A stretch of DNA of 64,000 nt from Limnohabitans sp. 63ED37-2. GTDB taxonomy: Bacteria; Pseudomonadota; Gammaproteobacteria; Burkholderiales; Burkholderiaceae_C. The stretch is from assembly GCF_001412535.1 (NCBI RefSeq), contig NZ_CP011774.1:2351501-2415500 (forward strand). The letters are read 5' to 3'. The notes beneath the pieces are model-generated. The model was not told the origin of the DNA and did no database searches. It saw nothing but the letters and a program-made list of their open reading frames with translations. Made by a program: the position numbers and the translations under genes. Below are positions 1-7,997 of the stretch, in pieces (position 1 is the first letter of the stretch; every line of letters starts with the position of its first letter).

Positions 1-256
1 ACAAAATGTTGCCGTCGTGGTCGATCTTGATCAGGCTCGACGCGGTGATCTCTTCGTACATCATGCCGTAGGCGTTGATGAGGAAGGCACCGTCTTCGCC
101 CGGCACTCGCGATGAAATGTGGTTGGCCATCATGTCGGACATGCCGTAGATGTCCACCAAGCGGTAACACGCCGCCAGATCGACACGCGCCTGCCACTCT
201 GCGGGAGTACAGCGGGCCTGCATCGAGTCGATTTGCAAGATTCCGTTTTGAAGCAT
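1..256 (-). CDS. Class II aldolase/adducin family protein (N-terminal part)
   Basis: The 85 N-terminal codons are present and the gene runs off the left edge. I translated this from the complement. The residues around LVDIYGMSDMMANHIS, SRVPG, FLINAYGMMYEEITASSL and KIDHDGN match the start of the class II aldolase/adducin fold, a family that contains metal-dependent aldolases and epimerases. The catalytic zinc histidines would lie outside the window. AGAAGGA about nine bases upstream supports this ATG. It sits 15 bp after the Bug-type binding protein and is probably the last visible gene of that operon. The substrate cannot be named from this fragment. Confidence 0.8.
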   Translation of the reverse strand, partial: MLQNGILQIDSMQARCTPAEWQARVDLAACYRLVDIYGMSDMMANHISSRVPGEDGAFLINAYGMMYEEITASSLIKIDHDGNIL

Positions 257-271
257 GACAGTTCCTTCTGG

Positions 272-1243
272 TCAATCCAGTTTGACACCTGCGCTCTTAA
301 CCAAATTCACCCAAAATTTGGCGTCTTCCGTCAAAAACGCCGCGAATTGATCGGGGTTAGTGGAAACCGACACATCGGTGCCTTCGCGGGCCAATGCGAC
401 TTTGACAGAGGGCTGGGCCATGGCCGATTGCGCGGCATCAAAGATGCGCTTCAACACAGCTGGCGGTGTGCCCACGGGCACAAACAAGCCATACCAAAAC
501 TCGATCGCGTACTCGGGCAGTTTGGCTTCTTGCATGCCCGGCAGACCGGGGACCAAGGGCGTGCTGGTCTTGGTGCTGACGGCCAAGCCTTTCAAGCGTC
601 CGGCTTGGATCATGGGCAAAACTGAAGGAGGCGTGCCAAAGGTCACTTGGGTGTCTCCGGCGATCACCGACTGGATGGCAGGCGCCCCCCCACGAAACGG
701 AATGTGCACCATGTCCACGCCGGTCAATTGGGTGAACAAGGCCGCGCCCAAATGGGGCGCAGAGCCGTTGCCCGAGGTCGCATAGTTGATCTTGCCAGGC
801 GACTGCTTGGCACGCGCGATCAGGTCTTGCACCGAGTTGATGCCAATATTGGGGTTGACCGTGATCACCAAGGGCGAGGTGGTGACTTTGGTGATCGGCA
901 CCAAATCTTTGGGGGTGTAGTTCAACTTGGGGTTGAGGGCCGGGTTGACCGAGATACTGCTGGGGCTGGCCAACAAAACGCTGTAACCATCTGGCGCAGA
1001 CTTGGCCACGTTTTCGGCTGCAATGCTGGAGCCAGCACCCGCCCTGTTTTCGACAACAACCGTTTGCCCCAAGGACTTGCCCATGGCATCGCTGATGGCG
1101 CGGGCCACATAGTCGGCAGCACCGCCGGGTGCAAAACCCACCACCAAACGAATCGGCTTGTTGGGATAGGCAGCGCCTTGGGCTTGAACGCCCATGGCCA
1201 TGCAAGCAAGGACAAAGGCTGAAATCAGGTTTCTTTTGTTCAT
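272..1243 (-). CDS. Bug/TctC family tripartite tricarboxylate transporter substrate-binding protein
   Basis: This is a 323-aa periplasmic solute-binding protein. Residues 1-21 form a Sec signal peptide ending in VQA-Q. The mature start (YPNKPIRLVVGFAPGGAAD) is the hallmark of the Bug/TctC family, which binds carboxylates. Length is normal for the family. No TctA or TctB membrane subunits are visible nearby; Burkholderiales carry many such orphan receptors. Its place between an MDR reductase and a class II aldolase suggests the ligand is the acid degraded by this operon. The ligand cannot be predicted from sequence alone. Confidence 0.9.
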   Translation of the reverse strand: MNKRNLISAFVLACMAMGVQAQGAAYPNKPIRLVVGFAPGGAADYVARAISDAMGKSLGQTVVVENRAGAGSSIAAENVAKSAPDGYSVLLASPSSISVNPALNPKLNYTPKDLVPITKVTTSPLVITVNPNIGINSVQDLIARAKQSPGKINYATSGNGSAPHLGAALFTQLTGVDMVHIPFRGGAPAIQSVIAGDTQVTFGTPPSVLPMIQAGRLKGLAVSTKTSTPLVPGLPGMQEAKLPEYAIEFWYGLFVPVGTPPAVLKRIFDAAQSAMAQPSVKVALAREGTDVSVSTNPDQFAAFLTEDAKFWVNLVKSAGVKLD

Positions 1244-1279
1244 GGTCTTGTCTCCAGTGTTAAATGATTTCTGGGGGTT

Positions 1280-2275
1280 TCAATCCGGCTTGGCGATGCG
1301 CAAAACGATCTTGCCCGTGTGCTGGTTGCTTTCCATGTGGGCCTTGGCCTGGTCGAGTTGGTCGAAGTCAAAGACCCGATCGAGCAAGGGCTGGATGCGA
1401 CCATCTGCAAAAGCCGGCAGGATTTGCGCCGCAAACTGGGCGATGCCATCGGCACGTTGGGCCGGTGTGCGATTCTTGTTGGACACCCCATACAGACACA
1501 GCCGCTTGGCGTGCAGGGCTTCCAGATCGATGGTGGCGTTGAGGGTGTTGTCCACATAGCCCACAAAACCCAAACGGCCCTGAAACGCCATGCAGCGCAT
1601 GCTTTCGGCAAAGACACTGCCGCCCACGGTATTGACCACCAAGTTGGCGCCTTTTTGCTCGGTCGCTTGCAGAACGGCCTGGTGAAAATCAGCCGCGCGG
1701 GTGCACAAGCCCACATCCAACCCCAGAGGTTTGAGTTGATCGAGCTTGGCCTGCGAGCCCGAGGTGCCGATGACTTTGGCGCCCAGCACCTTGGCCATTT
1801 GCAAACTGGCCACACCCACACCCGAAGACACGCCGTTGATCAGCAACCATTGATCGGCTTTCAAGTGGCCTTGCAAAACCAAGAGGTCATAGGTCACCAA
1901 AAATGTGAGCGGAATCGATGCGGCTTGCTCAAGGGTCAAGTTGTCCGGCACGCGCATGATTTCGCGCACATCCATCAAGGCGTATTCCGAAAAAGCACCC
2001 GGGCAACGGCCCATGACACGATCGCCCACCTGCCAAGCCCCGGTCTCGCTGCCCAGCTGAACGATCTGTCCCGCGCCCTCCATGCCCGCGGGCTTGCTGC
2101 CCCCTTTGCCGTGCAGGCCGTGGCCGATGATCAATTCGCCACGGTTCAGAGCGGCGGCGTGCAACTTGACCAACACCTGACCCGCGCCGGGCACCGCCCT
2201 ATCCACCTCGCGCAGCTCCATCTGGCCTTGGCCTTCGCTGATGTTCATCCAATACGATTTCATGGTGTGACTCAT
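1280..2275 (-). CDS. Zinc-free MDR oxidoreductase (quinone oxidoreductase-like)
   Basis: A 331-aa medium-chain dehydrogenase/reductase. The N-terminal GroES-like domain covers about residues 15-130. A Rossmann domain follows, with NGVSSGVGVA as the nucleotide-binding turn around residue 150. I do not see the catalytic-zinc cysteine/histidine ligands or the structural-zinc Cys cluster, so it belongs with NADPH-dependent quinone or enoyl reductases. Its ATG overlaps the stop of the upstream crotonase gene by 4 bp, which indicates translational coupling. It probably reduces an enoyl- or keto-intermediate made by its neighbours; the substrate is unknown. Confidence 0.85.
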   Translation of the reverse strand: MSHTMKSYWMNISEGQGQMELREVDRAVPGAGQVLVKLHAAALNRGELIIGHGLHGKGGSKPAGMEGAGQIVQLGSETGAWQVGDRVMGRCPGAFSEYALMDVREIMRVPDNLTLEQAASIPLTFLVTYDLLVLQGHLKADQWLLINGVSSGVGVASLQMAKVLGAKVIGTSGSQAKLDQLKPLGLDVGLCTRAADFHQAVLQATEQKGANLVVNTVGGSVFAESMRCMAFQGRLGFVGYVDNTLNATIDLEALHAKRLCLYGVSNKNRTPAQRADGIAQFAAQILPAFADGRIQPLLDRVFDFDQLDQAKAHMESNQHTGKIVLRIAKPD

Positions 2276-3081
2276 TCGCCTTTGAAGACGGGTTTGCGTT
2301 TTTCCATGAAGGCCTTGCGGCCTTCGGCGTAATCGGCGCTGTCAAAGCAGCCGCGGATGAGTTGGGTGCACAAGTCCAGGTCCAACTCGGGCGAGGGCTT
2401 GAGGATTTCGCGGGTGATGGCCTTGGCCGCCTGAATGGTCAGGGGGGCGTTGGCCGCCAATGCCGAGGTGTACTCGGCCAGCAACTCGGGCAAAGCCTCG
2501 GGTGCGCAGACCCGCGTGACCAAGCCCAGGCTTTGCGCCTCTTGTGCGTTGATTTTGCGGGCCGTGAAAAACAGGTCTTTGGCCGCACCGGGGCCGATCA
2601 GGTCCACCAGGTTTTTCATGGCCGAATAGCGGTAGCCCAAACCCAGGCGGGCGGCCGGCACCGAGAACACGGCGTCGCTGGCGGCGATGCGCATGTCGCA
2701 ACTGATGGCCACGTTGATGCCGCCACCGATGCAAAAGCCGCGTATGCAAGCCAGTGTGGGCTTGGGAAAGTTGTAAATGCCCATGAGCGCGGTCTCGGCC
2801 ATGTGCTCGTAGCGGGTCACGGCTTCACGCGCTGCACGCATGTCTTCAAACTGCGAAATGTCGGCCCCCGACACAAAGGCTTTTTCGCCCGCACCGGTGA
2901 ACACCACCAAGCGCACACGGGGGTCGTGTTCGGCCTGGTTCAAGAGCACCGGCACGGCTTCCCACATGTCCACCGACAGCGCGTTGTGCCGCGCCACGTT
3001 GTTGAACTGGATGAACAGCGTGCTGCCGTCCAGCCAGGTGTTGACCCGCTCGGTGGGGGAGGTGTAGACCACTTCAGACAT
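2272..3081 (-). CDS. Enoyl-CoA hydratase/isomerase family protein (atypical active site)
   Basis: A 269-aa crotonase-fold protein. The oxyanion-hole segment (FVSGADISQF) and the second core block (GFCIGGGINVAISCD) are clear. The two glutamates used by classical enoyl-CoA hydratases appear to be missing: GGGCE is GGGIN here, and the QPE block is VPAARLGL. It therefore may catalyse another crotonase reaction, such as isomerisation, hydrolysis or C-C cleavage. It directly abuts the CoA-transferase gene upstream and overlaps the reductase gene downstream by 4 bp, so it should act on a CoA thioester made by that transferase. Confidence 0.85.
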   Translation of the reverse strand: MSEVVYTSPTERVNTWLDGSTLFIQFNNVARHNALSVDMWEAVPVLLNQAEHDPRVRLVVFTGAGEKAFVSGADISQFEDMRAAREAVTRYEHMAETALMGIYNFPKPTLACIRGFCIGGGINVAISCDMRIAASDAVFSVPAARLGLGYRYSAMKNLVDLIGPGAAKDLFFTARKINAQEAQSLGLVTRVCAPEALPELLAEYTSALAANAPLTIQAAKAITREILKPSPELDLDLCTQLIRGCFDSADYAEGRKAFMEKRKPVFKGE

Positions 3082-4272
3082 TCAAAACACTCCTTTGGAT
3101 TTCAATGCGGCCAAGGTCTGGTCATCCAGCCCCAACTCGCCCAGAATTTCGACGCTGTGCTCGCCCCGGCGCGGCGCGGCGCGGGCGATGGTGCTGGGCG
3201 TGCGCTCCAGCTGCACCGGCTGACCCACCAAGCGCTGCGGGCCTTGGTGCACCGAGACCACGTCTTTCACCATCTTCAGGTGCTGCACTTGGGGTTCGTT
3301 GAACACCTCGTCCATGCTGTTGATCAGGCCACAGGCCACCCCGCCATCGTTCAAACGCTCAATCCAATAGGCCCGGTCCTGCTTGGCCAGGCGTTCGTTG
3401 ATTTCGGCGTTCAAGGCGTCGCGGTTGACCGAACGGCTGGGCTTGTCGTGGTATCGCGGGTCGGTGACCCATTGCGGCGCTTCCAAGATGTCGCAAAAGC
3501 GCTCCCAAATCTTGGAGCCAAACACCGCGATGTTCATGTAACCGTCGCGCGCCTTGTACACCCCGGTGGGGATGCTGGTGGGGTGGAAGTTACCCGCCTG
3601 TGTGGCCACCTCTTCGTCGATCAGCCAGCGCGAGGTCTGGAAATCCATCATGTACACCATGGACTCCAAAAGCGAGGTGTGCAGCCACTGGCCTTGGCCA
3701 GACTTTTCACGCTCGAGCAAGGCCACCAAAATGCCCTGCGCTGCAAAAATGCCCGCACACAAATCGGCAATCGGAATGCCCACCCGCATCGGGCCCTGCT
3801 CGGCCAAACCGGTGACCGACATCAAGCCGCCCATGCCCTGTGCAATCTGGTCAAAGCCCGGCCTTGCGGCCAAGGGCCCGGTTTGGCCAAAACCCGAGAT
3901 GCTGGCGTACACCAAACCGGAGTTGTCCTTTTTCAGGCTCTCATAGTCAATGCCCAAGCGGAACTTGACGTCGGGGCGGAAGTTCTCCACCACCACATCG
4001 GCCTTGGCGATCAACTGCTTGAGCAGCGCAATGCCTTCGGGCTCTTTGAGGTTGAGGGTGATCGAGCGCTTGTTGCGGTGCGTGTACTGGTAGTCCGAGC
4101 CCTCTTGCCCGCCCAGCGTGTCGTCGCCGCGCATGTGCTCGGGCATTTGCACCTGCACCACATCCGCGCCCCAGTCGGCCAATTGGCGGCAAGCCGTGGG
4201 GCCAGCTCTGACCTGGGTCAGATCGATCACTCTGAAACGCGAGAGTGCGGCAGAAGCAGGCTGGTGCGGCAT
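3082..4272 (-). CDS. CaiB/BaiF family CoA transferase
   Basis: A 396-aa family III CoA-transferase. It shows RVIDLTQVRAGP near the N terminus, the ADVVVENFRPDV block, and the catalytic aspartate in the IADLCAG context typical of CaiB/BaiF enzymes. It moves CoA between acyl donors and carboxylic acids. It is the first gene of a five-gene minus-strand operon and is divergent from a GntR regulator. A run of eight G on the + strand lies directly upstream of the start codon, leaving only a weak ribosome-binding site. The acid substrate is not identifiable. Confidence 0.9.
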   Translation of the reverse strand: MPHQPASAALSRFRVIDLTQVRAGPTACRQLADWGADVVQVQMPEHMRGDDTLGGQEGSDYQYTHRNKRSITLNLKEPEGIALLKQLIAKADVVVENFRPDVKFRLGIDYESLKKDNSGLVYASISGFGQTGPLAARPGFDQIAQGMGGLMSVTGLAEQGPMRVGIPIADLCAGIFAAQGILVALLEREKSGQGQWLHTSLLESMVYMMDFQTSRWLIDEEVATQAGNFHPTSIPTGVYKARDGYMNIAVFGSKIWERFCDILEAPQWVTDPRYHDKPSRSVNRDALNAEINERLAKQDRAYWIERLNDGGVACGLINSMDEVFNEPQVQHLKMVKDVVSVHQGPQRLVGQPVQLERTPSTIARAAPRRGEHSVEILGELGLDDQTLAALKSKGVF

Positions 4273-4359
4273 GGGGGGGGTTCCGTGCGGTAGTGGGTCT
4301 GAAAAGGGACAGGTACAGCGACCTGTTGCGGCTTCAAAGTGTGAACTTCACAAGATGAA

Positions 4360-4389
4360 GTGTCAACACTTTCGAGAAATTGTTGACAC
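4360..4389. promoter_or_regulatory. Divergent operator candidate, 9-bp inverted repeat
   Basis: GTGTCAACA (4360-4368) and TGTTGACAC (4381-4389) form a perfect 9-bp inverted repeat around a 12-bp spacer. Each half contains a TTGACA-like -35 hexamer, one pointing to each divergent gene. On the + strand CATGAT (4407-4412) is a possible -10 after an 18-bp spacer. Such a dyad overlapping both -35 elements suits the GntR regulator encoded next door. Smaller dyads lie nearby: GTGAA-C-TTCAC (4341-4351) and ACAGGT/ACCTGT (4309-4326). Confidence 0.5.
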
Positions 4390-4461
4390 ATTGGCGACGG
4401 ACTCGGCATGATTTGGGACAATCTCAGTTAGGATGAACACGAAGGCCCTGCACCAAAAAAC

Positions 4462-5139
4462 ATGAATGCCGTCCCCGAAAAACCCGAGCAAGGTTTGCCC
4501 GTTTTTGTGGCAGACCAGCTCAAGCAATGGATCTTCAGCGGCGAGCTCAAACCCGGAGAGCGCCTGAACGAAGCCGCCCTGGCCCTGCGCATGGGCACCA
4601 GCCGAGGTCCGGTGCGCGAGGCCATCCGCATGCTCACCGGTCTGGGGCTGGTCAAGGCGGTTGTCAACCGGGGTGTGTTTGTGCGGCAACTGTCGGTGCG
4701 CGAAATGCTGGAGCTGTATGACCTTCGGGCACTGGTCTTTGGCTTTGCCGCCGAACGCGCCACCGAACACATCGCCGAAAGCCACAAAGCAGGCTTTGAA
4801 GAACTCCTAGACGGGATGGACCGGGCCTGTGAAGCCGAAAACCCAAACCTTTATTACGAACTGAATCTGCAGTTCCATGCCCTCGTTCTGCAACTGGCCA
4901 ACAACCAGCGGGCCCAGGCCGCTTACGACGACTATGTGAAGGAAATGCACCTGTTCCGGCGCGAATACTTCAACGCCCCGGGCAATATGCGCCAATCCAA
5001 CGCCGAACACCGCACCCTGTACGAGGCCATTGTCAAAGGCTCCAAGGCCAAGGCCAAGTCAACGGCTGAGCGCCATGTGCTCAAGGGCCGTGAACGCCTG
5101 CTCAGCAACATCGACGCCAGCAGCCCGCTCGGGCATTGA
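4462..5139 (+). CDS. GntR family transcriptional regulator (FadR/FCD type)
   Basis: A 225-aa regulator. A winged helix-turn-helix spans about residues 10-75, with the GntR signature GELKPGERLNEAALA and GTSRGPVREAIRML. An all-helical FCD ligand domain follows at about residues 85-210. The FCD domain usually binds a carboxylate and a metal. It is divergent from the CoA-transferase operon and most likely controls it in response to the acid or an intermediate. The ATG at 4462 lacks a strong Shine-Dalgarno; an upstream ATG at 4433 is out of frame. Confidence 0.88.
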   Translation: MNAVPEKPEQGLPVFVADQLKQWIFSGELKPGERLNEAALALRMGTSRGPVREAIRMLTGLGLVKAVVNRGVFVRQLSVREMLELYDLRALVFGFAAERATEHIAESHKAGFEELLDGMDRACEAENPNLYYELNLQFHALVLQLANNQRAQAAYDDYVKEMHLFRREYFNAPGNMRQSNAEHRTLYEAIVKGSKAKAKSTAERHVLKGRERLLSNIDASSPLGH

Positions 5140-5279
5140 TCGACTCTGCCCCCATCTGAGCGGGCCCCTCCCCTGCTTAAGCGCTGGCACCTGGCCTGGT
5201 GTTTTGCCAAAGACACGGAGCGCCAAACTGCCCAAGCCCCCGCCCAAACAGGGCATGCACTGAGCCCAGTACACTGGGT

Positions 5280-5756
5280 ATGATGGAAGCATGGCTCAAC
5301 GAATCACTGCAATGGCTGGCCCTGCCGCAACACGGTCTGAGCACCGTGTTTGTCGTCGCCTTCGTTTCGGCCACGCTACTGCCCATGGGCTCTGAGCCTG
5401 CGGTGTTCGGCCTGGTCAAACTCAATCCTGAACTGTTCTGGCCCGCGATTTTGGTGGCCACGGCAGGCAACACTTTGGGCGGCATGGTCAGCTGGTGGAT
5501 GGGCTGGGGCACACACCACGCGGTCAACAAGTGGCGCGACTCCAGCACACACATCCGCGCCCTGGCCTGGCTGGAAAAGTTGGGCCCCAAGGCCTGTTTG
5601 CTCAGCTGGTTGCCCGGCGTGGGCGATCCGCTGTGTGCGGTGGCCGGTTGGCTCAAGATGCCCTTTTGGCCTTGCACGTTCTACATGGCGATTGGCAAGT
5701 TCTTCCGCTACCTGCTCATGACCGGTGGCTTGATTTGGCTTTTTCCATCCGCATGA
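5280..5756 (+). CDS. YqaA family (SNARE-associated/DedA-like) membrane protein
   Basis: A 158-aa inner-membrane protein with about four hydrophobic segments. The block SATLLPMGSEPAV, then NTLGGMVSWWMG and SWLPGVGDPLCAVAGWLKMPFW, are features of YqaA, a DedA relative in the SNARE-associated family. Its molecular role is unknown; relatives are tied to membrane homeostasis or lipid scrambling. I chose the tandem ATG at 5280/5283; an open frame extends further upstream but its residues look non-native. The stop overlaps the start of the next gene (ATGA), so the two are probably co-translated. Confidence 0.78.
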   Translation: MMEAWLNESLQWLALPQHGLSTVFVVAFVSATLLPMGSEPAVFGLVKLNPELFWPAILVATAGNTLGGMVSWWMGWGTHHAVNKWRDSSTHIRALAWLEKLGPKACLLSWLPGVGDPLCAVAGWLKMPFWPCTFYMAIGKFFRYLLMTGGLIWLFPSA

Positions 5757-6706
5757 ACATGACCAAAATCCTTTTGGCGAGCCTCTTGCTGCTCCTCCTG
5801 ATCGTGGGGGTCGTGATCGGCCTGGCTTGGGCACCCGATCGGCCTGTGGACAACTTAAAAACACGTTGGGCTGCTGCGCCCTCACGGTTCATCGAACTAC
5901 AAGGGATGCAGGTGCACCTGCGCGACGAGGGCCCCCGGGACGACCCCGAGCCCATCGTGCTGATCCACGGCACCTCGGCCAGTCTGCACACCTGGGATGG
6001 ATGGACCGCCGCGCTCAAGGACCAGCGCCGCGTCATCCGCATGGATCTGCCCGGATTCGGTCTCACCGGACCCGCCCCTGATGGCGACTATCGGATGGAA
6101 CGCTATGCCGACTTCATCGTGGCGCTGATGGACCAACTGGGCGTTCGCCAAGCCGTCCTGGCTGGCAACTCACTGGGCGGCGGCATTGCCTTGCGCACCG
6201 CCGTGCAACACCCCGACCGCGTCAGCCGCCTGGTGCTGGTGGATGCCAGTGGTTACCCCTTGCAATCCACCTCGGTGCCCTTGGGCTTTCGGCTCGCGCA
6301 GATCGATGGGCTCAAGCCTGTGATGAGCCGACTCTTGCCACGAAGCATGATTGAAGCCAGCGTGCGCAATGTGTATGCCAACCCGGACGAGGTCACACCC
6401 GAACTGGTGGACCGTTATTACGAACTGACTCTGCGTGCGGGCAACCGTGAGAGCCTCACCCAGCGCATGAAACTGCGCGAAACCGATGCCTTGTCCGCCG
6501 GGCTGATTTCCAGCATCCGGCAACCCACCCTGATCCTGTGGGGTGCACAAGACAGGCTCATCACCGAGCCCTCTGGCCAACGCTTTCACCAAGACATCCC
6601 GGGCAGCCACTATGTGGTGTTCGAGGGTCTGGGCCATGTGCCCCAAGAAGAAGATCCAGAGCGCAGCGTGGCGCCGGTGCTGAAATTTCTGGCGCTCAAG
6701 CCCTGA
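5753..6706 (+). CDS. Membrane-anchored alpha/beta hydrolase
   Basis: A 317-aa alpha/beta hydrolase. Residues about 5-25 form one N-terminal transmembrane or uncleaved signal segment. IVLIHGTSAS is the oxyanion region, GNSLGGG is the nucleophile elbow (Ser), LILWGAQDRL holds the acid Asp and EGLGHVPQEE the catalytic His. The catalytic triad is complete. The start at 5753 overlaps the YqaA-like stop by 4 bp. The substrate is unknown; relatives include esterases and hydrolases of C-C bonds. Confidence 0.85.
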   Translation: MNMTKILLASLLLLLLIVGVVIGLAWAPDRPVDNLKTRWAAAPSRFIELQGMQVHLRDEGPRDDPEPIVLIHGTSASLHTWDGWTAALKDQRRVIRMDLPGFGLTGPAPDGDYRMERYADFIVALMDQLGVRQAVLAGNSLGGGIALRTAVQHPDRVSRLVLVDASGYPLQSTSVPLGFRLAQIDGLKPVMSRLLPRSMIEASVRNVYANPDEVTPELVDRYYELTLRAGNRESLTQRMKLRETDALSAGLISSIRQPTLILWGAQDRLITEPSGQRFHQDIPGSHYVVFEGLGHVPQEEDPERSVAPVLKFLALKP

Positions 6707-6720
6707 GCAGGCACCCTGTT

Positions 6721-6756
6721 CAACAAAAAACCGCGCCATGGCGCGGTTTTTTGTTG
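6721..6756. terminator. Bidirectional intrinsic terminator, perfect 36-bp palindrome
   Basis: Six A, then the self-complementary core CCGCGCCATGGCGCGG (6731-6746), then six T form a perfect palindrome that extends to 36 bp. It lies between the convergent hydrolase and ychF genes. It gives a GC-rich stem with a U tract in both directions and so should end both transcripts. Confidence 0.9.
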
Positions 6757-6771
6757 GCGGCCATGAACAGG

Positions 6772-7863
6772 TCAGGAGCTGAACAGGAAGTTCATCACGT
6801 CGCCGTCTTTGACGACATAGTCCTTGCCTTCCGCACGCATCTTGCCGGCGTCTTTGGCGCCTTGCTCGCCCTTGAAGGCGATGAAGTCGTCAAACGCGAT
6901 GGTTTGGGCTCGGATGTAGCCCTTCTCAAAATCGGTGTGGATCACGCCCGCCGCTTGTGGTCCGGTGTCGCCCACACGGATGGTCCAGGCCCGCACTTCT
7001 TTCACACCCGCCGTGAAATAGGTTTGCAAGCCCAGCAAGCTGTAAGCCGAGCGGATCAGGCGGTTCAGACCCGGTTCGTCCTGACCGATTTCCTTCAAGA
7101 ACTCCAGGCGGTCCGCGTCGTCCATCTCGGACAACTCGGCTTCGATCTTGGCGCAAATGGCCACCACGGGCGCGTTTTGCTTGGCGGCAAAGGCCTTCAG
7201 GCGATCCAGGAACGGGTTGTTCTCAAAACCGTCTTCCGACACGTTGGCCACAAACATCGCAGGCTTGGCGGTGATGAAGAAGAACTGCTTGAGTTCAATG
7301 CGCTCTTCTTTGCTGAAGTCGATGGTGCGCACCGGCTGGGTGTCGTTCAAGGCGGCCTGGCACTTTTCAAGAATCGCCATTTGTTTGACGGCTTCTTTGT
7401 CGCCAGAGCGTGCGATTTTGCTCACGCGGTGGATGGCTTTTTCAACTGCGGCCAAGTCGGCCAAGCACAGCTCGGTCTGGATGACTTCGATGTCGGCAAT
7501 CGGGTCCACCTTGTTGGCGACGTGAATCACGTTGTCGTCTTCAAAGCAACGCACCACGTTGACGATGGCATCGGTCTCGCGGATGTGGGCCAAAAACTTG
7601 TTGCCCAGGCCTTCGCCCGTGCTGGCGCCGGCCACCAAGCCGGCAATGTCCACAAACTCCACAATGGCCGGCACGATGCGCTCGGGCTCAACGATCTCTG
7701 ACAACTGCTGAAGACGCGGATCGGGCACCTCGACAACACCCGTGTTGGGCTCGATGGTGCAAAAGGGGTAGTTTTCAGCGGCAATGCCAGCTTTGGTCAA
7801 GGCGTTGAAAAGGGTGGATTTGCCCACATTGGGCAGACCCACGATGCCGCATTTGAGGCTCAT
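6772..7863 (-). CDS. ychF: Redox-regulated ATPase YchF
   Basis: A 363-aa Obg-family P-loop protein, full length for YchF. Visible parts are GLPNVGKSTLFNAL (P-loop), YPFCTIEPNTGVVEVPD (G2 region), FVDIAGLV (G3) and a C-terminal TGS domain containing TYFTAGVKEVRAW. YchF binds ATP rather than GTP, associates with ribosomes and negatively affects the oxidative stress response. The frame is open further upstream, but MSLKCGIVGLPN is the family start, so I place the start at 7863. Confidence 0.96.
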   Translation of the reverse strand: MSLKCGIVGLPNVGKSTLFNALTKAGIAAENYPFCTIEPNTGVVEVPDPRLQQLSEIVEPERIVPAIVEFVDIAGLVAGASTGEGLGNKFLAHIRETDAIVNVVRCFEDDNVIHVANKVDPIADIEVIQTELCLADLAAVEKAIHRVSKIARSGDKEAVKQMAILEKCQAALNDTQPVRTIDFSKEERIELKQFFFITAKPAMFVANVSEDGFENNPFLDRLKAFAAKQNAPVVAICAKIEAELSEMDDADRLEFLKEIGQDEPGLNRLIRSAYSLLGLQTYFTAGVKEVRAWTIRVGDTGPQAAGVIHTDFEKGYIRAQTIAFDDFIAFKGEQGAKDAGKMRAEGKDYVVKDGDVMNFLFSS

Positions 7864-7997
7864 GGAAGGCTTTCGGTGATTCGGGGGGAAGATTCGGAAA
7901 TCAACCCGCGATTTTAACGGCTCAGCCCGGGGCCACCGGCCCGGCCCCAAAGTCCCCGGCGGCCCAGCGCCATGGGCCGCCTCCTTACAATGCGGGC

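Noticed and set aside
2362..4293. A 643-codon open frame on the + strand opposite the crotonase and CoA-transferase genes
   Set aside because: It is antisense to two well-supported genes. Its His/Gly/Gln-rich translation has no domain, as is usual for shadows of GC-rich coding DNA.
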